This document shows, in pieces, positions 1-5,768 of a stretch of 5,768 nt of DNA (position 1 is its first letter; every line of letters begins with the position of its first letter). Made by a program: the position numbers and the translations under genes. This DNA comes from an uncultured Bacteroidales bacterium. Its GTDB lineage: Bacteria; Bacteroidota; Bacteroidia; Bacteroidales; Paludibacteraceae. Under the pieces are notes generated by a model that had not been told where the DNA came from, ran no database searches, and saw only the letters and a list, made by a program, of their open reading frames with translations. Location: the NCBI GenBank assembly GCA_946184195.1, contig CAMHEP010000086.1, forward strand, positions 1 to 5,768, in the 5' to 3' direction.

Positions 1-573
1 CGTACGACCTACCGCATTGAAGACCTATCTAATCTGGATGCCGTCATTGATCATTTCACCAAGAATAAGAAAAGGCAACTGCAAAAAGCCCTTAGTCTCC
101 ACGCTGAGCATGACCGAATCAATGCCGAACAGTTCTATCGTTTCCATACCCATTGTCTTGTAAGCAGGCGTCAACATATCAGTTATAGCCGTGAGTTCTT
201 CCTTGTTCTTGAGCAGAAGACTCGTCGACTGGGTCAAAGCGAGATACTGACCATCTGTAATGCTGATGGCGATATTTATGCAGCAGCCTTTTTGGTATGG
301 GATAACCGTTCCCTCTATTATCTCATACCTTGTCTCGACATGGAGCAGAAGGAGAGCGGCGCCGGAGCCTTGCTTGCCTTGGAAGCCATTAAAGTAGCGC
401 GAGAGAAGGGTGTTGCGATGGATTTCGAAGGAGGGACAATGAGTGGTGTAGCGAGTCACTATAAGCAGTTTGGTACGACCAAGACCTCCTATTTTGCTGT
501 TGAGCGTTATTATAAACGCTGGTTTAGACTGGCTATTTTCTGGAATTGGATTAACGGATTGCGCTATCGATGA
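1..573 (+). CDS. FemAB/GNAT-fold acyltransferase, C-terminal part (5' truncated)
   Basis: The reading frame is open from base 1 to the TGA at 571-573 and gives 190 residues. The true start lies upstream of the window. The C-terminal half resembles GNAT-fold enzymes of the FemAB/BioF2-like type: a beta-strand segment at residues 92-109, a G-A-G-A-L helix start at 120-124 where acyl-CoA-type GNATs bind cofactor, and the hallmark DFEGG...GVASHYKQFG at about 141-158. Members of this family transfer acyl or aminoacyl groups and are common in Bacteroidetes surface-polysaccharide loci; the donor and acceptor here cannot be told from sequence. There is no signal peptide or membrane segment in the visible part, so it probably acts in the cytoplasm. 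Its stop overlaps the next gene's start (ATGA), which indicates translational coupling with the glycosyltransferase. The TTG at 292 is internal, because homology-like sequence continues upstream of it. Family assignment is fairly secure, exact function is not. Confidence 0.8.
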   Translation, partial: RTTYRIEDLSNLDAVIDHFTKNKKRQLQKALSLHAEHDRINAEQFYRFHTHCLVSRRQHISYSREFFLVLEQKTRRLGQSEILTICNADGDIYAAAFLVWDNRSLYYLIPCLDMEQKESGAGALLALEAIKVAREKGVAMDFEGGTMSGVASHYKQFGTTKTSYFAVERYYKRWFRLAIFWNWINGLRYR

Positions 574-1691
574 AAGTACTCTTTCTGAGCGAGTGGTATC
601 CGCATCGGTATGATGCGATGGCTGGCTTGTTTGTACGCAAACATGCCGTAGCCGTGGCACGCCAAGGGGTAGACGTATGTGTACTCTATCTGCACCATGA
701 CGATACACTGACTCACCGAGAGATAATCGAGCAACACACTGAGTCCGTCCGGGAGATTTATGTCTACTATCCATCCCGGTATCTTTCCGCTCTGCAAGCC
801 GGATGGCAATACACTCGCTCACAATGGGGAATGCCGGACATCTGTCAGTTGAATGTAATCACCAAAAATGCGATTCTCCCTCTATGGCTGAGATTGCGAT
901 TTCATATTCCCTATATTATAGTGGAGCATTGGACGGGATACCTCCGGCAAAATGGTGCCTATTTAACAGGTCCCAAAGCTCACCGTCTCATTGCTCAAAC
1001 AGCTGTACATCATGCTGCAGCCATAGCTACTGTATCCGATAAATTGGCAGAGGCTATGCAGGATTGCGGACTGCTTCACCCACGGTATGAGCGAGTGGAT
1101 AACGTCGTGGACGATTTCTTCTTCAAGAGAGCAATCCGATCTCCACACAAGCCTCTTAATCTTCTGCATATCAGCTGCTTTAACGAACGGGCAAAGAATG
1201 TGAAAGGTTTGCTCCGTGCCGTTAGAAACGTATGCAAACAGCGCACAGATTTTACACTTACCATAGTCGGTAATGGCATCGATTATACTGCCGTACGTTC
1301 CTATGCCAATCTACTCCGTTTCCCTGACGGCATCCTCCGTTGGACAGACGAACTGCCCCCCGAGCAAGTGGCAGAGCAGTTTGACTTTGCCGATGCCTTC
1401 TTGCTCTTCTCACATTACGAGACTTGTGGAGTGGTACTCTTGGAGAGTCTGGCTACCGGTACCCCCATTATTTCAACACCTGTCGGTATAGCTCCGGAGA
1501 TTATCACACCCGATAACGGCATACTCATCGCAGAGGGTAACGAAGCATCTCTAACCCAAGCTATCAACAGGTTGCTCGACCATCCTGACTCGTACAACCG
1601 TCAAACGATACGAGCCGCAGCAGCTCCCTTCTCCGAGGAGGCTGTAGGTAAAAAACTCCTAACCATCTATAATACCTATGCACGGCTTTAA
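570..1691 (+). CDS. GT4-family (GT-B fold) glycosyltransferase
   Basis: This 373-residue protein has the usual length and layout of a retaining GT-B glycosyltransferase of family GT4. The N-terminal acceptor domain starts MKVLFLSEWYPH and includes a G-rich turn with FVRKHA at about 19-25 and VEHW at 118-121. The C-terminal donor domain starts near 195 (LNLLHISCF) and has TIVGNG at 231-236. The E-x7-E motif is intact, with E284 and E292 in ETCGVVLLE, followed by LATGTPIISTPVG; these residues are expected to contact the nucleotide-sugar donor. The expected role is adding one sugar to a lipid-linked oligosaccharide at the cytoplasmic face of the membrane; donor and linkage are unknown. The ATG at 570 overlaps the upstream stop by 4 bases, and the 3' end overlaps the next gene by 14 bases, so it sits inside one operon. 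No Shine-Dalgarno-like sequence is seen, which is normal in Bacteroidetes. Confidence 0.92.
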   Translation: MKVLFLSEWYPHRYDAMAGLFVRKHAVAVARQGVDVCVLYLHHDDTLTHREIIEQHTESVREIYVYYPSRYLSALQAGWQYTRSQWGMPDICQLNVITKNAILPLWLRLRFHIPYIIVEHWTGYLRQNGAYLTGPKAHRLIAQTAVHHAAAIATVSDKLAEAMQDCGLLHPRYERVDNVVDDFFFKRAIRSPHKPLNLLHISCFNERAKNVKGLLRAVRNVCKQRTDFTLTIVGNGIDYTAVRSYANLLRFPDGILRWTDELPPEQVAEQFDFADAFLLFSHYETCGVVLLESLATGTPIISTPVGIAPEIITPDNGILIAEGNEASLTQAINRLLDHPDSYNRQTIRAAAAPFSEEAVGKKLLTIYNTYARL

Positions 1692-3291
1692 TATCAGTTC
1701 TCACACCCGCTTGGAGTGGTCTCTATCGCATACCGGCCTTATCCATAATCACACACAATGTGGACAATGGCATATAGAGAGGTACACGCTCCCTAAGTTC
1801 CTTGAGGATAAGCTTTGGCTAGACACGGCCGACCTCTTTATTGCTCTGGAAGGAGTTATTCTCAATACTGACGAATTATGCTCCGATTTCAATACGACAT
1901 GGCAGCAACTGATTCCGCTATTATATCGAACAAACGGGCCTTCTTTCGTCAGCAGACTGCGTGGCTCATTCTGTGGAGTTGTCTACGATAAGACTAACGA
2001 TACGCTCTTCGTATGCAACGACCAGATTGGAAGTAAGATGCTTTTTTATACAAGCACTGACGGATGCTTCTGCCTTTGTTCCGACCTTCATACACTAAGC
2101 CGCAACCTACCCCGCACCGAACCCGACAACATTTTTATCGGCGACATTCTCGACAAGGGATATGCCACTAATAATCATACTTTCATACAGGGCGTCCATC
2201 GCCTCATGGCCGGCGAATATCTGATGGTCAGGGGGACTACATGCAGCTGCCATTCCTACCACCATTTTGATAACACACCACACAAGTATGACGAGGCTAC
2301 CATGCTCGCCGAAACAGACCGCCTCTTCAGACAAGCTGTTCATCGAGTGTTACGCAAGAATGAGCAGGCACACCTTAGGCACTTCTTCCCGCTCAGTGGT
2401 GGACTGGATTCACGTATGTGTCAATGGATAGCCCATAATTTAGCAACAGCGCCTATCATCAATTTTACCTACTCACAAAGTGGTCACTACGATCATCTGC
2501 TCCCTCAGGAGATAAGCCGTTATTTAGGCAATCAATGGGTATTTTTCCCTCTGGATGGAGGTAATTACATTACCGATATTGACACGGTATGTGCAGACAC
2601 TGACTGGATGCACAATTACATGAGACCGGTGGAAATTGATTATTATGTACGTTCTACTGACTGGCAACAAGTGGGGGTCGTGCTCACCGGAGTCAATGGA
2701 GATAACATCCTTTCCGCCGATGTGGACAATCGTCGCGAGATAGACCGTCTTTACACGCTGGGATTTAATGCCAATAGTTTGGGGTCACCACTGGTACTCC
2801 AACATGTCTCTGAATCCTATTCGCCCTTTTGTGATGTGGATTTGCTCTCCTACGTCATGCATATTCCTACTGCCAAACGGCGCAACTATCAATTCTATGA
2901 CAGGTGGATACTGACATATTACCCCGAAGCAGCGCAATGGCACCATAAATATGAATCTATTGGCCACCGTCATTCGATGCTCACCATTATGGGGCGACAT
3001 ATCCAAGTACGTGACCTTCCAAGACGTATATTCCTGTATATAGGTCGTCATATGGGATGGCGTGATCAAGACTTGGCTCTGCAGGAATCCATGAATCCAT
3101 ACGATTTATGGGTACAGCAGAATCCCCACATTATGGAGGCATTTGCCGATTACTATACTCGCTGCATGCCGCTCGTTCAAGACGATGAGCAACGTCGTCG
3201 TTGTGAGCATATCTTCCGTCAAGGATCTATCATGGAAAAAGGCAAAGTGCTCACCATCCTTTCTGCCCTACAACACCTATTTCATAATTGA
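1678..3291 (+). CDS. Asparagine synthetase-like amidotransferase lacking the N-terminal catalytic Cys
   Basis: The 537-residue protein has the two-domain AsnB layout. The N-terminal Ntn-glutaminase-like domain (about 1-190) shows ALEGVILNTDEL at 56-67, LRGSFCGVVYD at 94-104 and a GSKMLFY segment at 118-124. The C-terminal ATP-pyrophosphatase domain has the SGGLDSR PP-loop at 240-246, TGVNGDN at 337-343 (GxxGDE in typical AsnB) and YSPFCDVDLLSYVMHIP at 381-397, matching the usual SPFLD...P segment. Typical AsnB begins Met-Cys and uses Cys2 to hydrolyse glutamine. This one begins MHGF, and an in-frame TAA at 1660-1662 with no Cys codon in between rules out a longer N-terminus carrying it. It may therefore use free ammonia, a separate glutaminase, or an amino group on a substrate. 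The glycan-operon setting suggests amidation or amide-bond formation on a sugar or its substituent rather than free asparagine synthesis; a lasso-cyclase-like role is less likely because no precursor gene is visible. It overlaps the glycosyltransferase by 14 bases and the flippase by 1. Confidence 0.85.
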   Translation: MHGFNISSHTRLEWSLSHTGLIHNHTQCGQWHIERYTLPKFLEDKLWLDTADLFIALEGVILNTDELCSDFNTTWQQLIPLLYRTNGPSFVSRLRGSFCGVVYDKTNDTLFVCNDQIGSKMLFYTSTDGCFCLCSDLHTLSRNLPRTEPDNIFIGDILDKGYATNNHTFIQGVHRLMAGEYLMVRGTTCSCHSYHHFDNTPHKYDEATMLAETDRLFRQAVHRVLRKNEQAHLRHFFPLSGGLDSRMCQWIAHNLATAPIINFTYSQSGHYDHLLPQEISRYLGNQWVFFPLDGGNYITDIDTVCADTDWMHNYMRPVEIDYYVRSTDWQQVGVVLTGVNGDNILSADVDNRREIDRLYTLGFNANSLGSPLVLQHVSESYSPFCDVDLLSYVMHIPTAKRRNYQFYDRWILTYYPEAAQWHHKYESIGHRHSMLTIMGRHIQVRDLPRRIFLYIGRHMGWRDQDLALQESMNPYDLWVQQNPHIMEAFADYYTRCMPLVQDDEQRRRCEHIFRQGSIMEKGKVLTILSALQHLFHN

Positions 3292-4544
3292 TGCGAATGA
3301 CCATCCGACATACACTACAACGACTTAGAGAGACAAAGGTTCTGGAGAACTACTCCTTCATGACCGCACTTAATGTGGTGAGTGCACTCATCTCCTTTTT
3401 CATTTATCCGTATGTGGTATATCGAACAGGGAAAGACGCATTCGGTGTATACCCGTATGCTTTAGCATATGTACTGATATTCCAAACTATCATCGACTTC
3501 CGTTTCGGCACTCCTTCGGCAAAAAATATTGTTCTTCATCGCGACGACCCTGCCGGCAAGGAATACATTCTCTCGCAGGTCTTTACTGCAAAATCTCTCT
3601 TGTGGACACTTTGCACGCTAGTCTTCCTTACTATGTTGTGTTGGATGCCCGGTATACGGGATAATAGACTTATTTTCATCGCTACCTATCTACAAACACC
3701 GGCAAGCGTACTCTTTCCTACATGGTATTTCCAGGGAATCAAACAAATGCGTACCGTCACCTATATCAACCTAACCTGCAAATTGCTGGCTGTTCCTATT
3801 ATTCTGCTATGCGTACGCAGTGCTGAGACGCTATGGGTATATGCCTTTGTTAACTCCATGGCACTCGTCATAGGTGGTATAGTTGCCATGTTCATTATTC
3901 GATACCGAGACGGACTGCATATACGGTTATTGCCTATACGAACCTTAGGAGGACTTTTCCATGAGGGCTTGCCGTTCTTCCTCACCGGTATAACGGAGCA
4001 ACTCAAGGAGGGATTTATCACGGTACTGATTCGCCATGCTTTTGGCTTTGGGGATGTGACGCTATATGACATAGCTCGCAAGATTGTGGCTATTCCTATG
4101 ATGTTTACCAGTACCATCAACGATGCTCTTTTCCCTGAAGTGATGACTAATCCGGCTCCCGAACGAGTACGACGCATACTGCGAGGTGAACGTTTTATCG
4201 GTTTCACCATCTCGCTCATAGTAACTATTTTTGCATACCCTGTCATATGGATACTCTTCGGTAAAGAGATGCTGGATGCTTATCCTCTGGCAGCGATACT
4301 GAGTTGGACCATCTACGCATACCTACTAGTCAGCGTACATCTGGATTTCATCTTTGTTCCCAATGGTAAATATTATCTCGTGGCACAAAACCAATGGGTA
4401 GCACTCGGTTCATGTATACTGATTGCCGTTGTCGGACTACTCCTTTACCCTCATATTATAGTCGTGGCATTAGCCGCCACCTTGTCAGGTTTCGCAGAGA
4501 TACTTTTTTGCAGATTGGCAGCACGAAAAAAGAATATTTTCTAA
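3291..4544 (+). CDS. Wzx-type polysaccharide/oligosaccharide flippase
   Basis: This is a 417-residue, strongly hydrophobic protein of the Wzx/polysaccharide-biosynthesis (MOP superfamily) type, which moves undecaprenyl-linked oligosaccharide from the cytoplasmic to the periplasmic side of the inner membrane. After a short basic N-terminus, membrane segments are evident at about 22-42, 52-72, 102-121, 126-146, 158-176 and 182-203, with further ones from about 290 to the C-terminus (for example FTISLIVTIFAYPVIWILF). The family signature PTWYFQGIKQM with the following YINLTCKL lies at about 143-162. The length is at the short end of the usual 400-500. The ATG at 3291 shares its A with the upstream TGA (TGATG), a coupled arrangement; a TTG at 3288 and an ATG at 3297 are possible alternative starts. 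It is the last gene of the block, and the protein ends in a basic tail (ARKKNIF). The flippase points to a Wzy/Wzx-type or similar surface-glycan pathway; the polymerase and initiating transferase are not in the window. Confidence 0.92.
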   Translation: MRMTIRHTLQRLRETKVLENYSFMTALNVVSALISFFIYPYVVYRTGKDAFGVYPYALAYVLIFQTIIDFRFGTPSAKNIVLHRDDPAGKEYILSQVFTAKSLLWTLCTLVFLTMLCWMPGIRDNRLIFIATYLQTPASVLFPTWYFQGIKQMRTVTYINLTCKLLAVPIILLCVRSAETLWVYAFVNSMALVIGGIVAMFIIRYRDGLHIRLLPIRTLGGLFHEGLPFFLTGITEQLKEGFITVLIRHAFGFGDVTLYDIARKIVAIPMMFTSTINDALFPEVMTNPAPERVRRILRGERFIGFTISLIVTIFAYPVIWILFGKEMLDAYPLAAILSWTIYAYLLVSVHLDFIFVPNGKYYLVAQNQWVALGSCILIAVVGLLLYPHIIVVALAATLSGFAEILFCRLAARKKNIF

Positions 4545-4572
4545 GAAAAAAGCAAGATTATTTGCTTATTTC
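4545..4572 (+). other. Imperfect palindrome overlapping the -33 element (possible operator or weak terminator)
   Basis: The left arm GAAAAAAGCAA (4545-4555) and right arm TTGCTTATTTC (4562-4572) are complementary at 10 of 11 positions around a 6-base loop. The right arm includes most of the TTTG -33 box at 4561-4564. It begins directly after the flippase stop. It is not followed by a T run on the + strand, so a classical intrinsic terminator for the glycan operon is doubtful. A regulator-binding site for the promoter is equally possible. The A/T-rich arms could also pair by chance. Confidence 0.25.
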
Positions 4573-4592
4573 AAAAAAAAGCAGTAAATTTG
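4561..4592 (+). promoter_or_regulatory. Bacteroidetes-type promoter for tonB
   Basis: TTTG at 4561-4564 and TAAATTTG at 4585-4592 are separated by exactly 20 bases. This matches the known Bacteroides consensus of a -33 TTTG, a 19-21 base gap and a -7 TAnnTTTG, with every defined position correct. Transcription would begin roughly 4-10 bases downstream (about 4597-4602), giving a leader of around 60 bases before the tonB ATG at 4662. It lies in the only intergenic gap above 100 bases in the window, which supports it as a real boundary between the glycan operon and tonB. Confidence 0.8.
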
Positions 4593-4605
4593 CACCCTGA
4601 AATGT

Positions 4606-4627
4606 GGAGATGCTATCTATAATCTCC
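4606..4627 (+). other. Small hairpin in the tonB 5' leader
   Basis: GGAGAT (4606-4611) and ATCTCC (4622-4627) form a perfect 6-base-pair stem around a 10-base loop, just downstream of the predicted transcription start. It could stabilise the 5' end of the mRNA. The stem is short enough to occur by chance, and no riboswitch family is recognised. Confidence 0.25.
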
Positions 4628-4661
4628 CTTGTAAAAAGAATAATTTTAGAATCATAATACT

Positions 4662-5342
4662 ATGCAACTCAAAAAATCACCAGAAGCGAGCCTTGAGGAC
4701 AAAAAGCTTATATATGCCCTCATGGGATTGGTTTTCGTCCTGAGCGTGTGCTATGTCGCGCTCGAATGGACGGAGAAGGAAGTGACCAAGTATGAGGTTG
4801 CTGATATGGATTTCCAATTTGAAGAGGAAATCGAAATTCAGCAAACCAGTCAAGAGACGACTCCACCGCCTCCACCACCACCTGTACAGGAAGTGGAAGT
4901 ACTCAATGTTGTTGAAGACGACAAAGAAGTAGAGACCATTGAGATTAATACTGAGGATAAGAAGGACGAAGTAGTTGAGATTGCAGCTCCTATAGAGGCT
5001 CCTGTCGAAGAGGAGGAAGAGGAGGTTATCTTCCAAGTTGTTGAAAAAATGCCGGAGTTCCCGGGAGGTGTACAAGCCCTAATGAAATATCTCGCTCAGA
5101 ACATCAAATATCCTGTTATTGCTCAGGAGAATGGTATTCAGGGACGTGTTATCTGCCAGTTTGTGGTAAACAAAGATGGTTCGATAGTAGATGTTGAGGT
5201 AGTTCGTAGCGGTGGCGACGCTTCGCTTGACAAAGAGGCAGTACGTGTCATCAAGACCATGCCAAAATGGAAAGCCGGTGAACAACGTGGTAAAGCAGTA
5301 CGTGTTAAATATACACTGCCTGTAAGTTTCCGTCTGCAATAA
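4662..5342 (+). CDS. tonB: TonB energy-transducing protein
   Basis: The 226-residue protein has the full TonB plan: a short cytoplasmic N-terminus, one membrane anchor at about 16-34 (LIYALMGLVFVLSVCYVAL), a periplasmic spacer to about 125 and a TonB C-terminal domain at about 128-226. The spacer has a seven-proline run at 68-74 and is strongly acidic, about one third Asp/Glu, including six Glu at 116-121. The C-terminal domain shows the signature typical of Bacteroidetes TonB: MPEFPGG at 130-136, NIKYP at 147-151, GIQGRV at 158-163, FVVNKDGSI at 167-175, MPKWKAGEQRG at 200-210 and YTLPVSF at 217-223. TonB couples the ExbB/ExbD proton-motive-force motor to outer-membrane receptors, including SusC-like glycan importers; no exbB or exbD is in the window. 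It has its own promoter at 4561-4592, and A/T-rich sequence precedes the ATG. Many Bacteroidetes carry several tonB paralogues, so the partner receptor cannot be inferred. Confidence 0.93.
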   Translation: MQLKKSPEASLEDKKLIYALMGLVFVLSVCYVALEWTEKEVTKYEVADMDFQFEEEIEIQQTSQETTPPPPPPPVQEVEVLNVVEDDKEVETIEINTEDKKDEVVEIAAPIEAPVEEEEEEVIFQVVEKMPEFPGGVQALMKYLAQNIKYPVIAQENGIQGRVICQFVVNKDGSIVDVEVVRSGGDASLDKEAVRVIKTMPKWKAGEQRGKAVRVKYTLPVSFRLQ

Positions 5343-5390
5343 TACGACATTTATCATTCGCGGTCGAATAGCCGCATCCATGCACCATCA

Positions 5391-5458
5391 CGATGGAACT
5401 TAGCCATCGAGGCATAGAATATTGTAAGGGTGTCGGCGCCAAACGCGCCGACATTCTT
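5391..5458 (+). other. Two consecutive predicted RNA hairpins at the recG start
   Basis: The first hairpin pairs CGATGG (5391-5396), which contains the recG ATG, with CCATCG (5404-5409) around a 7-base loop. The second pairs TGTCGGCGC (5431-5439) with GCGCCGACA (5445-5453), nine perfect pairs and mostly G/C, around a 5-base loop. In RNA it extends outward by two G-U and three Watson-Crick pairs to 5426-5458. There is no T run after it, so it does not look like a terminator. Effects on recG translation are inferred, and the second stem overlaps codons for a conserved motif, so its symmetry may come from coding constraint. Confidence 0.4.
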
Positions 5459-5768
5459 CGTAAAGAGTTGGGGGTTCAAACAGCTCTTGACCTCTTGCAT
5501 TATTATCCCTATAAATACATAGACCGTAGTCGTTTCTATGCTATCCACGAAATCGAGGACGAAGACACCTATGTACAAATAGTTGGCCAAATTGTGGATT
5601 GGCAGACTATCGGTGTAGGTAAAGCGGCTCGTCTCAGTGCTACTTTTACCGATGGCAGACATACTATTGAACTCGTCTGGTTCAAAGGTGTTCAGTACGT
5701 CAAGTTGGAAAAGGGTATCGACTACCTACTCTTCGGTAAACCATCACGCTTTAACCATCAGTATAATT
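5393..5768 (+). CDS. recG: ATP-dependent DNA helicase RecG, N-terminal part (3' truncated)
   Basis: The frame opens at the ATG at 5393 and runs off the window end after 125 codons; the full protein would be about 700 residues. The start is well fixed, since an in-frame TAG at 5369-5371 leaves no other start upstream. The visible part matches the RecG N-terminus: KGVGAKRADILRKELGV at 12-28, the helical motif that precedes DLLHYYPYKYIDRS at 33-46, then the beginning of the OB-fold wedge domain (VQIVGQIV at 61-68, ATFTDG at 83-88, ELVWFKG at 93-99). RecG remodels stalled replication forks and branch-migrates Holliday junctions in the cytoplasm; its helicase motifs lie beyond the window. It starts 50 bases after tonB with no recognisable promoter in between, so co-transcription with tonB is likely. 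The short ATG frame at 5380 ends at a TAG after seven codons and is not the start. Confidence 0.93.
   Translation, partial: MELSHRGIEYCKGVGAKRADILRKELGVQTALDLLHYYPYKYIDRSRFYAIHEIEDEDTYVQIVGQIVDWQTIGVGKAARLSATFTDGRHTIELVWFKGVQYVKLEKGIDYLLFGKPSRFNHQYN

Noticed and set aside
25..822. 265-codon open frame on the - strand
   Set aside because: It lies antisense to the acyltransferase and glycosyltransferase, both of which show clear family motifs. Its translation has no recognisable domain and it crosses a coupled gene junction.
3288..3290. TTG as flippase start
   Set aside because: An ATG follows immediately at 3291 in the same frame and gives the common TGATG stop-start overlap.
1678..3291. Lasso-peptide cyclase (AsnB-like) interpretation
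   Set aside because: No precursor peptide, leader protease or recognition-element gene is in the window, flanking genes overlap so leave no room, and the neighbours are glycan enzymes.
4226..4233. TATTTTTG, a match to the -7 promoter box
   Set aside because: It lies within a membrane-helix coding stretch of the flippase and has no TTTG at 19-21 bases upstream; the spot has TTTC, so it is probably chance.
3761..4246. 161-codon open frame on the - strand
   Set aside because: It is antisense to the flippase, and its composition is a mirror of the membrane-segment codons. No motif or start context supports it.
4860..5030. Repeated CCA/CCG and GAA/GAG codon runs as a DNA repeat
   Set aside because: They encode the proline and glutamate tracts of the TonB spacer with mixed codons. 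There is no uniform tandem unit suggesting phase variation.
4677..5075. 132-codon open frame on the - strand
   Set aside because: It is antisense to tonB; the Leu- and Trp/Arg-rich stretches are the complement of the Glu and Pro codon runs.
5360..5375. GCGG...CCGC hairpin after tonB as a terminator
   Set aside because: It has only four base pairs with an 8-base loop and no T run, too weak to call.

Overview
The window looks like a piece of a Bacteroidetes chromosome, probably a Porphyromonas/Tannerella/Bacteroides-like member of the Bacteroidales. The basis is a perfect match to the Bacteroides-type promoter (TTTG, 20-base gap, TAnnTTTG) at 4561-4592, a short TonB with the C-terminal signature usual in that phylum, a RecG N-terminus of the Bacteroidales type, and no Shine-Dalgarno-like sites at gene starts. 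The genus is an inference. All supported genes are on the + strand.

Region 1 (1-4544) is a tightly packed four-gene surface-glycan block. It holds the 3' part of a FemAB/GNAT-fold acyltransferase (1-573), a GT4-type glycosyltransferase (570-1691), an asparagine-synthetase-like amidotransferase without the N-terminal catalytic cysteine (1678-3291), and a Wzx-type polysaccharide flippase (3291-4544). Successive genes overlap by 4, 14 and 1 bases, so they are almost certainly one translationally coupled operon that starts upstream of the window. A plausible reading is that sugars are added to a lipid-linked oligosaccharide by the glycosyltransferase, the product is modified by acylation and/or amide-bond formation, and the lipid-linked unit is flipped across the inner membrane. 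The exact glycan cannot be read from this sequence.

Region 2 (4545-4661) is the only sizeable intergenic gap. It carries the promoter, an imperfect palindrome overlapping its -33 element, and a small hairpin in the predicted leader.

Region 3 (4662-5768) holds tonB, encoding an energy-transducing envelope protein, followed after 50 bases by the start of recG, a DNA repair helicase cut off by the window edge. No promoter is seen between them, so recG may be read through from tonB. The recG start codon lies in a predicted hairpin, and a second, much stronger hairpin covers codons 12-22.

I see no tRNA, rRNA, CRISPR array, insertion sequence or phage gene. No clearly new system is evident. The most unusual item is the coupled FemAB-like/GT4/Cys-less AsnB-like/Wzx cassette.
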